Shown here: positions 28,125 to 37,779 of the stretch, piece by piece | Layout of the letters: each line of letters begins with the position of its first letter | Numbering within the stretch: the first letter of the stretch is position 1 | Source: Alteromonas indica | GTDB lineage: Bacteria > Pseudomonadota > Gammaproteobacteria > Enterobacterales > Alteromonadaceae | Assembly: GCA_003056425.1 (NCBI GenBank) | Contig: PYVY01000012.1 | Location: 62,001-126,000, forward strand | Direction: 5' to 3' | DNA length: 64,000 bases | Made by a program: the position numbers and the translations under genes | Notes under the pieces: model-generated | The model's input: only the letters and a program-made list of their open reading frames with translations | What the model was told of the DNA's origin: nothing | Databases searched by the model: none

Positions 28125-28348
28125 ATATTGTGTTGTTTGGCGGGCCCGCCTGTACACTGTGTGATAACGCCAGAACGATGTTACAGCAGTGCCCGGGCCA
28201 GATAACCATAAAATCAGTAAATGTACGTCAGGACAATGCTCTTTATCATGCTTACGGCGCCCGGATACCGGTCATCCAACGCAGTGATAATCATGCTGAA
28301 CTTGCCTGGCCGTTTTCGCAGAATGAACTGGAGTCGTTTTTACAATGA
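28121..28348 (+). CDS. Glutaredoxin-like (DUF836) protein
   Basis: 75 residues with a thioredoxin-fold redox motif CTLC at 11-14 (FGGPACTLCDNA) and the cis-proline region RIPVI (about residues 45-49). This matches the small DUF836/glutaredoxin-like family. The ATG at 28121 overlaps the rlmL stop (ATGA), and its own stop overlaps the uup start the same way, so the three genes are translationally coupled. Partner and substrate are unknown. Confidence 0.85.
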   Translation: MNIVLFGGPACTLCDNARTMLQQCPGQITIKSVNVRQDNALYHAYGARIPVIQRSDNHAELAWPFSQNELESFLQ

Positions 28349-30285
28349 GCATTTTGCAGTTAAAAAATATAACCGTTATTTTTGGTAATCCGCCCTTACT
28401 GGACGGTGTGGACCTGGTGGTTCAACCCGGTGAGCGGGTGTGCCTGGTTGGCCGCAACGGTAGCGGTAAGTCAACGCTGATGAAAGTGATATCCGGGGAT
28501 ATTATTGCCGACGATGGTCAGCGCATTGTAGATAGCCAGACCATTGTGGCGCGGTTGGAGCAGGATCCGCCGCAAACCACGGATATCAGTTTGTATGATT
28601 ATGTCGCCGAAGGACTGGCTGAGGTGGGCGCAATAGTTAAGAACTATCATCATCAAATTCGTGTGGTAACTGAAGACCCGTCGGAAAAGAACCTGTCCCG
28701 GCTCGAAGCATTGCAAAGCCAGATGGACGCCCGCGATGCCTGGCAGGTAGAGCAACAAATTGACCAGACCTTAACCATGCTCAAACTCGACCCCGATGTG
28801 TCGTTGTCTACCCTGTCTGGGGGCTGGCGCCGTAAAGCCGCACTGGCCAGAGCCTTGGTGCGGTCACCCGATTTGCTGCTGTTAGACGAGCCAACGAACC
28901 ACCTCGACATAGAAATGATCCGCTGGCTGGAACAAAGTCTGACAAATTTCAAAGGTGCTATTGTGTTTGTCAGCCATGACCGCGCATTTATTCGAGCCAT
29001 GGCAACGCGTATTGTCGATTTGGATCGGGGGCAGCTTGTGAGCTATCCAGGTAATTACGAAAGCTACCTGGAGAAAAAACAGCAGGATATCGAAATAGAA
29101 TCTGCGCAGAACGCAGAGTTTGACCGTAAGCTTGCCTTAGAAGAAACCTGGATTCGGCAGGGGATAAAAGCCCGCCGAACACGTAATGAAGGCCGCGTGA
29201 GAGCGTTGAAAAAATTGCGTGAAGAACGTAAAGCAAGACGTTCGCTACAAGGCAATGTGGTAGTTAACCAACACCAGGGTGCACGCTCGGGCAAAATGGT
29301 CTTCGAAGTGACTGATTTAAGTTACAGCATTGAAGGTAAACCTATTGTAAAGCAGCTTGATCTTAATGTACTACGGGGTGATAAGCTGGCGTTGATTGGT
29401 CCTAACGGGAGTGGTAAAAGTACGCTGATAAAACTATTACTCGGCCAGCTGGAGCCTGAGGCCGGCTCAGTACGCCAGGGGACCAATATCGAGGTGGCGT
29501 ACTTTGACCAGCACCGCTTCGGGCTGGATCTTGAGCAAACCGTAATTGATGCGGTAGGGGATGGTAAGCGTGACCTTATGGTTAACGGGCATCCACGCCA
29601 TGTTATCAGTTATTTACAAGATTATTTGTTTACACCCGAGCGGGTCAATGCGCCTGTTAAATCACTCTCAGGCGGCGAAAAAAACCGACTGATGCTGGCT
29701 AAGCTGATGCTACGCCCCAGCAATGTACTGGTACTGGATGAGCCCACCAATGACCTGGATGTTGAAACCCTGGAGATGCTTGAAACCTTACTTGCTGGTT
29801 ACGAAGGCACCCTGTTGCTGGTCAGCCACGACCGGGAGTTTGTTGATAACGTTGCTAACAGCTGTGTAGTATTTGAAGGCGAAGGTCATTTGCAGGAGTT
29901 TGTGGGTGGTTTTTCTGATGTAGCCCAGTGGTATAAAGAACAGGAAAAGCAGCGCCAGTATCAGGAAAAAAACAAACAAAATCAGCGTGCGGGTGAAACT
30001 AAACCCAGCGGTGAGAGTCCTAAGGCAAAGGCTTCTCCCAAAAAGACGAAAAAGTTATCATATAAAGACCAGCGCGAGCTGGAAACCCTGCCACAGGATA
30101 TTGAGCAATTAGAAGAACAATTATCAGTGGCCCAGCAGCAGGTTAATGATCCTGAATTCTTCGCCAAAGATAAGGCAACAACCGCTGCAGCCCTAGATCA
30201 ACTTAATAATATCGAATCAACGCTTTCTGAAAAATACGCGCGTTGGGATGAACTTGAAAGCATGCTGGAAGACGCTCAGCAGTAA
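28345..30285 (+). CDS. uup: ABC-F ATPase Uup
   Basis: 646 residues, soluble, with two ABC cassettes. The first has Walker A GRNGSGKST (about residue 36) and signature LSGGWRRK. The second has GPNGSGKST (about 352) and signature LSGGEKNR, with Walker B LVLDEPTNDLDVET. The charged inter-domain linker contains KARRTRNEGRVRALKKLR. A C-terminal coiled coil (about 575-646, rich in Glu/Gln/Leu) marks Uup among ABC-F proteins and is implicated in DNA and ribosome interactions. E. coli uup mutants raise precise transposon excision. The rlmL-grx-uup order extends the E. coli rlmL-uup pair. Confidence 0.95.
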   Translation: MSILQLKNITVIFGNPPLLDGVDLVVQPGERVCLVGRNGSGKSTLMKVISGDIIADDGQRIVDSQTIVARLEQDPPQTTDISLYDYVAEGLAEVGAIVKNYHHQIRVVTEDPSEKNLSRLEALQSQMDARDAWQVEQQIDQTLTMLKLDPDVSLSTLSGGWRRKAALARALVRSPDLLLLDEPTNHLDIEMIRWLEQSLTNFKGAIVFVSHDRAFIRAMATRIVDLDRGQLVSYPGNYESYLEKKQQDIEIESAQNAEFDRKLALEETWIRQGIKARRTRNEGRVRALKKLREERKARRSLQGNVVVNQHQGARSGKMVFEVTDLSYSIEGKPIVKQLDLNVLRGDKLALIGPNGSGKSTLIKLLLGQLEPEAGSVRQGTNIEVAYFDQHRFGLDLEQTVIDAVGDGKRDLMVNGHPRHVISYLQDYLFTPERVNAPVKSLSGGEKNRLMLAKLMLRPSNVLVLDEPTNDLDVETLEMLETLLAGYEGTLLLVSHDREFVDNVANSCVVFEGEGHLQEFVGGFSDVAQWYKEQEKQRQYQEKNKQNQRAGETKPSGESPKAKASPKKTKKLSYKDQRELETLPQDIEQLEEQLSVAQQQVNDPEFFAKDKATTAAALDQLNNIESTLSEKYARWDELESMLEDAQQ

Positions 30286-30298
30286 AGTAGGATAGTCT

Positions 30299-32035
30299 AT
30301 GAAAAGAACACAGCTTGCCGCTGCCATTGTAATGGCAACCAGCAGTATGTCGGCTCTGGCCGCCACTTATACCGTTACCCCCTTGCCGGTAACCGATATT
30401 GGCAAAAGTAATTTTGCGAAGTCTATAGACAATACCGGTGCCATGTTAACGACTGTAAAAAATGAATTCAGCCCACCCATCGATCTTGAGTTGGCGGAAG
30501 ATTCCGGCTTACTGGCGGCTTACGAAAATACATTCGAAAGCCCGGAAGATGCCGAAGCCGGTAATTTTACTTCTATCGATTATCAGATAATCGTTAGCCA
30601 GCTCTTGACCTATAGCGCCACAAACAGTGATGACTTTCAGCATCTGACGAATTTCAGAAGTTATGTTACCGATACGGTAGACGCCTCGTTAGTGCCGGGC
30701 CTGGATGTTATCGATGAGGACAGCGGGCGTTATACCCATTCAGTGGAAACAATAGCTCGCGACAGTATCAGTCGTGATTATATTGTGGGCTCCTCTGCAT
30801 ACCCGTTTTTACGGTTGGATTACACCAACGAAGACGATGAAGATGTTTACTATTTACTAAGCGAGGGGCTTGAGCAGGCTTTTGTTGAGGTCAACGGTAA
30901 CCACATACGCTTACCTTCGCCTGATGATACGTTAAATGGCTACGCAGCAGCGTATAGCATTAACAATAATTTACAGGTGGCTGGTTATGCTACAACCAGT
31001 TTTACCGATGCGGCAATAGAAACCATAGAAAATTGCGCGGATGATGAAGAGCGCGGGGATATACCATACGAAAAGTGTATTCAGGATATTGTTTACACTG
31101 ACTCCAATACATCAACAAGCGCAGTGCGCTTTCCCTTGCGTGAAGTGAGCCAGATTCGCCCGGTGGTATGGCAGTTAGACGGGGCTGGTAACGTTATAGA
31201 CATTACTAGCTATCCATTGGTGTTTGACCCCACTGAAGATCAGTTATTGAGTTTAAAGATTGGCCGTGCGTATGATATTAATGATCAGGGCGTGGCAGTA
31301 GGGATTTCTCAAACTGACGAAGGCTCAGCCGTTGCGGTATCTTTGATAGACGGTCAAACGACTGAATTTTTGCCGCGCGGCGAAAATAATAATAGTTCTG
31401 CCATTGCTATTAACGATGAAAACTGGGTAACAGGGTACGTGAATCGCTCGCCTAATGGGGTCAGCCGTAACCGGTTATTTGTACATAATCTGGATACCGG
31501 CGAAAGTGTCTATCCTGATGGCTTTTATACCAACGCCCCTACTGAAGCCAATGCTATTAATAACAATAACATCGTAGTCGGTAAGTCGGAGGTGGATACA
31601 TCAAGTTCAAGCTCGCTTAGCGATACCCATGCGTTTATGTACACGGTAGGTGACGAAGAGCTTACCGACCTGAATACACTTATCAGTTGTGATAGCGAAT
31701 ACGAGTTAGTTGAGGCCGTAGATATTAACGATAGTGATGAAATAATTGCTAATGCTTTAATACAGCGCCCGCAACGCTACGTAGATGGTGAAGCTGTTAT
31801 CAATAGTGCAGGCGAGCAGGAAGAAGAAGATCTTATCGTAGCGGTCAAACTTACCCCCAACGGCGATGGTGAGATTGAACAGTGCGACATTGACGATGAA
31901 GGCAGTGACGAAGAGGCAGGCTATGAGCGCAGCGGTGCTTCTACCCAATGGAGCATTCTGGCTTTATTGGCTGGCGCAGTAGTATGGCGTCGAAAAATGG
32001 TTAGCAAAACTGCCACTTTTCTTGCCAAAAAATAA
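30299..32035 (+). CDS. DUF3466 family exported protein
   Basis: 578 residues. A signal peptide (MKRTQLAAAIVMATSSMSALA, about 1-21) is followed by TYTVTPLPVTDIG, the usual DUF3466 opening. Multiple acidic, repeat-like strands contain AINDENWVTGYV and AYDINDQGVAVG, resembling the HAF/propeller-type repeats of the family. The C-terminus has a short hydrophobic segment (TQWSILALLAGAVVWRRK), a possible anchor or sorting tail of the CTERM kind. The function is unknown. It follows uup by 13 nt, as in other Alteromonadales and Shewanellaceae, and a terminator closes the unit. Confidence 0.87.
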   Translation: MKRTQLAAAIVMATSSMSALAATYTVTPLPVTDIGKSNFAKSIDNTGAMLTTVKNEFSPPIDLELAEDSGLLAAYENTFESPEDAEAGNFTSIDYQIIVSQLLTYSATNSDDFQHLTNFRSYVTDTVDASLVPGLDVIDEDSGRYTHSVETIARDSISRDYIVGSSAYPFLRLDYTNEDDEDVYYLLSEGLEQAFVEVNGNHIRLPSPDDTLNGYAAAYSINNNLQVAGYATTSFTDAAIETIENCADDEERGDIPYEKCIQDIVYTDSNTSTSAVRFPLREVSQIRPVVWQLDGAGNVIDITSYPLVFDPTEDQLLSLKIGRAYDINDQGVAVGISQTDEGSAVAVSLIDGQTTEFLPRGENNNSSAIAINDENWVTGYVNRSPNGVSRNRLFVHNLDTGESVYPDGFYTNAPTEANAINNNNIVVGKSEVDTSSSSSLSDTHAFMYTVGDEELTDLNTLISCDSEYELVEAVDINDSDEIIANALIQRPQRYVDGEAVINSAGEQEEEDLIVAVKLTPNGDGEIEQCDIDDEGSDEEAGYERSGASTQWSILALLAGAVVWRRKMVSKTATFLAKK

Positions 32036-32050
32036 CGTAAAGTAGTCGCT

Positions 32051-32082
32051 AAAAAGGCCACCCATTTTGTGTGGCCTTTTTT
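32051..32082 (+). terminator. Terminator after the rlmL-uup-DUF3466 unit
   Basis: The stem AAAAAGGCCAC / GTGGCCTTTTTT with loop CCATTTTGT, 15 nt past the DUF3466 stop. The A and T tracts make it potentially bidirectional. Confidence 0.9.
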
Positions 32083-32436
32083 AATGAAAAACATACGGTT
32101 ATTGGCTAAGCACGAAAACACCACGCATCTTCCGCTGCATTATGCGCTTGTTATACAATAAGGCACACAACGAGGCACACAGCATTGCATAATGGCCATG
32201 AGGCTATAATGGACTGCAGTTAATGCCCATAAATTTATAGAGACTTTTACGTTATAAGGATTGTGGAGCGTTTCATCGCTTAGCCAGCTTTTCAAAGCTA
32301 TATTAAGAGATCAGCTATCTTCGCTGCTCTTACATCTTATTGCTATGACAGCGCCAACCTGAAGAAGATTAATGCTCGCGCCCCTTTGCTACTCACACTC
32401 TGTATAAAAAAGCGAAAAAGCCACTTTCACCTTAGT
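32083..32436. other. Intergenic stretch, no feature resolved
   Basis: 354 nt between convergent genes. I see no open frame of note and no clear terminator for the minus-strand YrbL-like gene beyond the shared one at 32051. A short direct repeat of GGCACACA occurs near 32161-32180. Confidence 0.5.
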
Positions 32437-33051
32437 TTAACTATGCTGTGTAGCGATGCTATAAATGTCGTCACGGACGTTTTTATAATCACTGAACCAA
32501 TTGTATTTTTCCCGATGCCATTTTCTTAAATTCTTTTTTCTACCAAAGAATTTTACATAGGTACATAACGGGATGAAGTCATTATGGCCAATCCCATCCA
32601 CCACCACAGGTGTGAAAGTATTATCTTGAGCTCGCTTTAACACCACATTTTCGCTGATAAGGTCTCGAAAAATGATATTTTCGTTTACCAGGTATTCAAT
32701 AAGCTCACCCAGCTTTTCAACTGCAACTTTGTTGATTGCAGGATTATCCTGAGCCAGGTAATACCCCAGCGTCTTTGAGACGCTCCCATCATAATCCTGC
32801 ACTAAGTCGAAAACGACACCAGTACCTTCACTTGTCTCCACTACCTCATGTAATTGGGCAATCATCTCCCATGAGATCCCCCGGGATTTAAGGACAGAAA
32901 AGTAGTCTATTTCCCGCGTTTGCGATTTCTTTGGGCTACTGGCATGTAATACCTTCACGCACAGACTTGCATCCGTCGGGTGATAATAACATTTACGATT
33001 TGAACCGCTGGAAATTAATTGAGAATCTGATAACTGTAGAATTTTAGCCAT
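32437..33051 (-). CDS. YrbL family protein
   Basis: 204 residues with the YrbL (PhoP-regulated) protein pattern. Kinase-like blocks include SSGSNRKCYYHPTDASLCVKV at the start, a central E-I-DY segment, and IIFRDLISENVVLKR (about residues 133-147), which looks like a degenerate catalytic loop (RDL..EN). The family adopts a protein-kinase-like fold, but activity has not been shown. It is transcribed alone on the minus strand against its neighbours. Regulation by PhoP is known for E. coli yrbL and is not demonstrable here. The family call is good; function is unknown. Confidence 0.82.
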   Translation of the reverse strand: MAKILQLSDSQLISSGSNRKCYYHPTDASLCVKVLHASSPKKSQTREIDYFSVLKSRGISWEMIAQLHEVVETSEGTGVVFDLVQDYDGSVSKTLGYYLAQDNPAINKVAVEKLGELIEYLVNENIIFRDLISENVVLKRAQDNTFTPVVVDGIGHNDFIPLCTYVKFFGRKKNLRKWHREKYNWFSDYKNVRDDIYSIATQHS

Positions 33052-33611
33052 GAATCATCCATGAATAATCAATTTAATGAAACAGCGTTTCTGATTCATT
33101 TAGCTATATTATATTTTTGTGACAGTAAAAAATCAAACTGTCGAGTAAATTAGTAAGTCAGTGTAAAATGCGGCTATAAATAGTAAATATTACGCCCTTT
33201 ACCCTGTAATATTTACAGGGTTATAGGGCGCTGTTCGTTTATAAATACGTCTTATTTTCTGCAACGTGTAAAATAAATGTTTAGAATTTTAAATGCTGCA
33301 ATGAAGCACATGCCTTTTATCTAATGTTTTGCAAAAGGGAATAGAATCAACATTGCTGTATTGTATTCAGTAAATTTGAAAAACGGGAAGAGGCGTTAGC
33401 GTGTGGCGCTAAGTAGCATGGCATTTTTAGTTTGTATATTGCCTTGGGTTGTTATTTTAAAATGTTATTTCAGTATTTACATTTGCAATGCTTATTTGAC
33501 ATAGGGGAGGCGGGTTTACCTGGTTATCGAATGTGAGACATAATAGGTAGGCGATGTTATCTATAAGCAAATGCGCTTTCTTCGTAATTGCTTCCTCAAA
33601 AGGACCTCCAA
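33052..33611. other. AT-rich intergenic region with a strong hairpin
   Basis: 560 nt between divergent genes, with no credible coding frame. The notable element is a nested inverted repeat at 33193-33240: CGCCCT and ACCCTGTAA on the left pair with TTACAGGGT and AGGGCG on the right, separated by short bulges. It has no T tract, so it is not an obvious terminator. The remainder presumably holds the two outward promoters. Confidence 0.5.
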
Positions 33612-34694
33612 ATGATAAAAACAATTGGTGTAAGTACTTTGGTTGCTTCAGCCATAATGTTCGGCGCACCCTCACAGGCCAATACGCCACAATTGACTCT
33701 TCAGGAAGCCAACCGATTGGCCGCCATGCCTTTGCATTGTACTGAGGTAGAGTATCCTAATAAGCTTAATCAGGTGTTGGCAGATGCCAGCCAGCTAAAA
33801 GGCCCTAAAGCGCTTCATCCCGCCTTTTATGGGTGTTTCGACTGGCACTCAAGCGTACATGGGCATTGGATGATGGTAAATCTGTTACGCCACTTTCCGG
33901 ACTTATCTAATCAACAACAAATTCGCGATACCCTGGGGAAAAACCTCACTAAAGCGAAAATTGAAGCTGAAGTGGCTTATTTCGGCTTACCGCATAATAG
34001 TACCTACGAGCGCACTTATGGCTGGGCCTGGCTATTAAAACTCAGTGAAGAGCTGCACCAGTGGAACGATCCCTTAGCCGCTAAGCTGCTTAAAAATCTG
34101 CAGCCGTTAACCACGCTTATGGAACAAAAGTACGCGAATTTTCTGCCTAAACTGGTTTATCCAATTCGGACTGGTGAACACCCTAACACCGCCTTCGCCC
34201 TATCATTGGCGTATGACTATGCCAGCACGGTAGAGAATAAGCCGCTTCGCACCCTCATCACTCAACGTGCCAAAGACTGGTTCGCAGCAGATAAACAGTG
34301 TCCTTTAGCCTGGGAGCCTAATGGTTTTGACTTTTTGTCAGCCTGCCTACAGGAATTGGATATTATGCGTAAGGTGCTGCCCAAAGAGGAATTTTTTCAG
34401 TGGGCTTCCAGGTTTTTACCGCAATTAGCTAAGCCTGACTTCACTTTATCCCCCGCGCGGGTAAGCGATCGTACCGATGGCAAGCTGGTTCACCTTGATG
34501 GCTTGAACTTTAGCCGGGCATGGGTGTTATATGGCTTAGCGGATGAATTCCCGGACACCTATAGCCATTTACGCACTGTGGCTGATGCTCATGTTCGCCA
34601 TTCATTGCCTGCGATTGTCGATGGCAATTATGAAGGTACCCATTGGCTGGGAAGTTTTGCCGTATATGCGTTGCAGGCGTCTGGTGAACTATAA
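33612..34694 (+). CDS. DUF2891 family exported protein
   Basis: 360 residues. A signal peptide (MIKTIGVSTLVASAIMFGAPSQA, about 1-23) precedes a soluble alpha-rich protein with the DUF2891 signature HPAFYGCFDWHSSVHGHW (about residues 68-85) and RTYGWAWLLKL. The family resembles alpha/alpha-barrel proteins, but no reaction is established. The start at 33612 follows AAAAGGACC with good spacing; a TTG eight codons earlier is rejected. It stands alone and is followed by a 12-bp hairpin at 34800. Confidence 0.87.
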   Translation: MIKTIGVSTLVASAIMFGAPSQANTPQLTLQEANRLAAMPLHCTEVEYPNKLNQVLADASQLKGPKALHPAFYGCFDWHSSVHGHWMMVNLLRHFPDLSNQQQIRDTLGKNLTKAKIEAEVAYFGLPHNSTYERTYGWAWLLKLSEELHQWNDPLAAKLLKNLQPLTTLMEQKYANFLPKLVYPIRTGEHPNTAFALSLAYDYASTVENKPLRTLITQRAKDWFAADKQCPLAWEPNGFDFLSACLQELDIMRKVLPKEEFFQWASRFLPQLAKPDFTLSPARVSDRTDGKLVHLDGLNFSRAWVLYGLADEFPDTYSHLRTVADAHVRHSLPAIVDGNYEGTHWLGSFAVYALQASGEL

Positions 34695-34799
34695 CGCTAT
34701 AGCTAGCCTGTATGTGCTTTGTGCTAGACAACCTGGATAGGTTTTGATGCTGATGTTCAGTAACGAAGCTCATGGGAACGGCTAGGGGCTGCCACTGGT

Positions 34800-34828
34800 A
34801 GATAGGAATGCTAAGGGCATTCCTATCT
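34800..34828. repeat. Perfect 12-bp inverted repeat downstream of DUF2891
   Basis: AGATAGGAATGC and GCATTCCTATCT flank a 5-nt loop. It lies 106 nt past the DUF2891 stop. The nearest T run comes 15 nt later, so terminator function is plausible but not certain. The rest of 34695-35164 shows no coding frame; it presumably includes the rmf promoter. Confidence 0.6.
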
Positions 34829-35164
34829 CTGACTTCGGTTTTTGTGCGAAATGATAGTACCGGATAGGCCCAACCGGCCAGGTGAATAATCGGGGGAGTG
34901 AGCAGGTATGAGCAATAAACCTAAGGGTTATGTTTGCTTTGTCTAAAAACTGCAACAGTTATGCAAAAAAAGTGTAATCTTAAATTAGCTTGTTTTTCAG
35001 TCTATTGCGTCATGTCAAGAGAATTATTTATGAAAATGTCTTGAACCTTCCGCAAGGGTTAGCTATCAAAGATAGGTGCGGATAAGAAATCAGTACTTAC
35101 CTAAAATTTTGCTTTGAAGTGCCTGAAGCTTACCCGCGCGTTAACCTACACAAGAGGCTATTCG

Positions 35165-35341
35165 ATGAAACGACAAAAAAGAGACAAATTGACTCGCGCC
35201 CATGCAAAAGGGTATCAGGCTGGAATCAGCGGTCGCTCGAAAGAAAACTGTCCATTTCAGTCCTTTGACACAAGGTCGCAGTGGTTAGGAGGATGGCGTG
35301 AAGCAGTAGGAGACAGGCAGATAGGCCTCTCCGTTCGTTAA
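35165..35341 (+). CDS. rmf: Ribosome modulation factor
   Basis: 58 residues (E. coli RMF has 55), very basic, starting MKRQKRDKLTRAHAKGYQAG and containing CPFQ and RSQWLGGWREA, all hallmark RMF segments. RMF converts 70S ribosomes to inactive 100S dimers in stationary phase. The ATG at 35165 follows AAGAGG; the longer in-frame start at 35114 is not supported. It is convergent with fabA across a shared terminator, as in E. coli where rmf and fabA are neighbours. Confidence 0.96.
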   Translation: MKRQKRDKLTRAHAKGYQAGISGRSKENCPFQSFDTRSQWLGGWREAVGDRQIGLSVR

Positions 35342-35363
35342 CAAATCTCTTTGATGTGGATTC

Positions 35364-35388
35364 AAGCCCCGGCACGGCCGGGGCTTTA
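35364..35388. terminator. Bidirectional terminator between rmf and fabA
   Basis: The perfect 10-bp stem AAGCCCCGGC / GCCGGGGCTT with loop ACG serves the convergent rmf and fabA genes. The flanking T tract is short on the rmf side. Confidence 0.8.
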
Positions 35389-35391
35389 TAA

Positions 35392-35910
35392 TCAAAAATT
35401 CGATGTATCCTGAAACAATCCTACTTTCAAATCTTTCGCGCTGTAGATTTCGCGGCCGTCAACCTCGACTGTACCATCAGCCTGCCCCATGAACAGTTTG
35501 CGCTTAATAACACGTTTCATGTTAATGCGATAAGTGACTTTTTTCGCCGTTGGCAAAATTTGCCCGGTAAATTTCACTTCGCCTACACCCAGAGCGCGTC
35601 CTTTGCCCGGTCCGTCACACCAGCCCAAAAAGAAGCCGACTAGTTGCCACATCGCATCTAATCCAAGACAGCCCGGCATAACAGGGTCCCCAGGGAAGTG
35701 ACATTTGAAGAACCATAAATCCGGATTAATATCTAATTCGGCCACAATTTCACCCTTACCATAGGTACCACCTTCTTCGGAGATTGACACAATACGGTCC
35801 ATCATCAGCATATTAGGGGCGGGTAACTGGGCGTTTCCAGGCCCAAAAAGTTCACCCTGGCTACAGGTCAATAGTTCATCGCGGTCAAAGCTATGTTGTT
35901 TATCGGACAT
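35392..35910 (-). CDS. fabA: 3-hydroxydecanoyl-ACP dehydratase/isomerase
   Basis: 172 residues, identical in length to E. coli FabA (172). Catalytic residues are H71 in [12 protein letters not shown] and D85 in [10 protein letters not shown], corresponding to H70/D84. It introduces the cis double bond of unsaturated fatty acids by dehydrating and isomerising the C10 intermediate. The start at 35910 gives [14 protein letters not shown], the usual N-terminus; an upstream in-frame start at 35943 is rejected. FadR/FabR control as in E. coli is possible but I did not recognise an operator. Confidence 0.97.
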   Translation of the reverse strand: MSDKQHSFDRDELLTCSQGELFGPGNAQLPAPNMLMMDRIVSISEEGGTYGKGEIVAELDINPDLWFFKCHFPGDPVMPGCLGLDAMWQLVGFFLGWCDGPGKGRALGVGEVKFTGQILPTAKKVTYRINMKRVIKRKLFMGQADGTVEVDGREIYSAKDLKVGLFQDTSNF

Positions 35911-36043
35911 ATACTCTCTTCTACTTAAAAACGTCAGTGGCATAATTTAGCGAACACTTGTACGCTAAACAACTCTGAACAGTGATTTATTGATCAATTT
36001 TTGCCATGCTACACTGACATTATGATGACAAGTGGGGAAGTGT

Positions 36044-36304
36044 ATGGTGCAAAAGAAGAAATTTAACCCCTATGCGAACGCACAGAAGCAGCGGCGTTTT
36101 CGAGATAAACAAAAAGCGTCCGGTAAAAAGCTGATAAGGGGCTATGTAAGTCCTGAAGCAATGCAGTGCTATGAAGACATTCGTGAAAAAACGGGCTGGA
36201 GCGATAATGATATGGTAAGCAACGCGATTCGATTAATGTATGCCTCGTACAAATGCGGTCAGGTAAAGCTGCTCAATGAATGGCTAAAAGATCACAATCG
36301 TTAA
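36044..36304 (+). CDS. Small basic protein, possible ribbon-helix-helix regulator
   Basis: 86 residues, lysine-rich N-terminus ([20 protein letters not shown]). It is followed by a segment [18 protein letters not shown] and a helix pair with [17 protein letters not shown], the spacing of a ribbon-helix-helix fold (beta strand, helix, turn, helix). This is a structural guess only; I do not recognise a named family. A GGGGAAG motif precedes the ATG at 36044. Its stop overlaps the 3' end of the convergent cryptochrome-like gene by 4 nt. Confidence 0.7.
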   Translation: MVQKKKFNPYANAQKQRRFRDKQKASGKKLIRGYVSPEAMQCYEDIREKTGWSDNDMVSNAIRLMYASYKCGQVKLLNEWLKDHNR

Positions 36305-37779
36305 GGTTGACGCTGGGGCAGCGTATGGGTGGCAATAATACGCTGAGCTTCGGCTTTGACTTCGTCACGCTCACGAAAATCCCACAACCGGCTACGTATT
36401 AAACGGTATTGTGCATCAATATCAATCAAGGGTTTTGTATAACACGCGGGAAGCTCAATATTTTCCAGTTGACGGGTTAGCGCAGGAATAGCCCATGGCG
36501 CATGTAACTGTTCGTTCGCTAAGGGGGCCAGCTCAGGCACCCACTGGCGAATAAACGTGCCGTCAGGGTCTAGCTCGCGAGATTGTTTGAGTGGATTGTA
36601 TAGACGAATAGTATTAGTACCGGTTACCCCAGCCTGCATTTGGATTTGCGGATAATGAATGCCGGGTTCAAAATCTAAAAACTGCGTGGCCAGATATTCG
36701 GCCGGTTTGCGCCAATCCAGATTAAGCCAGTGACACGCTACGCTGGTCACCATAGCCCGCATGCGAAAGTTCAGGTAGCCAGTGGCCCGTAGTGCGCGCA
36801 TACAGGCATCCACTAAGGGTAACCCGGTGGTGCCTTGCGCCCAGTGTCGCAACGCATAGTCGGCCCAGGGGCCATCTGCATAAGGATATTCTGCGTAGGC
36901 GGTATTGATAGCACGAAATTCCATTTCGCATTCACTTTCAAATTTTTGAATGAAATGGTCATGCCAGGCCAGTCGTGAACTTAACGCGGTAAGCGGCTTA
37001 TACCAGCTTGGGCGTTGGTGTAAGATATATTGCACATATTGATATACCTGACGCACCGATAAATTGCCAAATGCCAGATAGGGGCTTAGCCGGGTACATG
37101 ATAGTCTCGAAGCTTGTGGCACAGATATATGACGTTGATAGTTAACCCCGCGCTGCTTAAAAAAGTCTTTGAGCGTATACCATCCTCTTTTTTCACCGCC
37201 TGCCTGAAACTGCGGCATAGCCAGATTACGCAGTTGGTGTAGCTGATCGTCTGGTAGAGGCGCAGCCCATGTTATAGAGGTCATTGGAACATCATCACAA
37301 GGTTGTTGATAATAGGTTTCCCAGTGGCGGCTCCAGTGTGTGCGCTGAGACAGCCCGCGCTGAATTGCGCCATAAGCGAATTGCTGCCAACTTACCTCGT
37401 TACACTGGCACCACCGAGCTACGTGTTGGTCGCGTAAATAGGTGTTATTCAGACCGATTTCAACATAGGAGTACAAACCAGCAATACTATACTGCGCATG
37501 CAGGGTATCGAATACCTCACACGCCTCGCCAAACATCACAGATACGCGACTGCCCACATTTGCAAGCTGTTGATTTAAATCCTCGATGCTTTGGCGTATA
37601 AACTGCCAATGGCGGTCGCTATAGTGTGGATCGTCAAGCAGCATGGGATCGATGATATACAACAGCAATACTGGCGTATCCAAGTACGAAACGTAAGCCA
37701 GCGGCGTGTGGTCCCGCAGACGCAGGTCGCGTTTCAGCCACACCACATTAATCGCTTGAGGGGAGGGCGCCGGTGTCAT
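36301..37779 (-). CDS. Cryptochrome/photolyase family protein (paralogue 1)
   Basis: 492 residues. The N-terminal photolyase alpha/beta domain opens [16 protein letters not shown] (residues 12-27). The C-terminal FAD-binding helical domain has [56 protein letters not shown] sequence and [17 protein letters not shown]. The conserved Asn/Arg positions that cradle FAD are recognisable, but the region after the FAD loop differs from classical CPD photolyase. It most resembles cryptochrome-like proteins common in marine gammaproteobacteria; repair versus signalling cannot be told. It is preceded with ATGA overlap by the 38324 gene and lies divergent from phrB. Confidence 0.88.
   Translation of the reverse strand: MTPAPSPQAINVVWLKRDLRLRDHTPLAYVSYLDTPVLLLYIIDPMLLDDPHYSDRHWQFIRQSIEDLNQQLANVGSRVSVMFGEACEVFDTLHAQYSIAGLYSYVEIGLNNTYLRDQHVARWCQCNEVSWQQFAYGAIQRGLSQRTHWSRHWETYYQQPCDDVPMTSITWAAPLPDDQLHQLRNLAMPQFQAGGEKRGWYTLKDFFKQRGVNYQRHISVPQASRLSCTRLSPYLAFGNLSVRQVYQYVQYILHQRPSWYKPLTALSSRLAWHDHFIQKFESECEMEFRAINTAYAEYPYADGPWADYALRHWAQGTTGLPLVDACMRALRATGYLNFRMRAMVTSVACHWLNLDWRKPAEYLATQFLDFEPGIHYPQIQMQAGVTGTNTIRLYNPLKQSRELDPDGTFIRQWVPELAPLANEQLHAPWAIPALTRQLENIELPACYTKPLIDIDAQYRLIRSRLWDFRERDEVKAEAQRIIATHTLPQRQP

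Noticed and set aside
33209..33223. CTG...CAG palindrome resembling a LexA box
   Set aside because: The spacing is 9 nt, not 10, and it is part of a longer hairpin.
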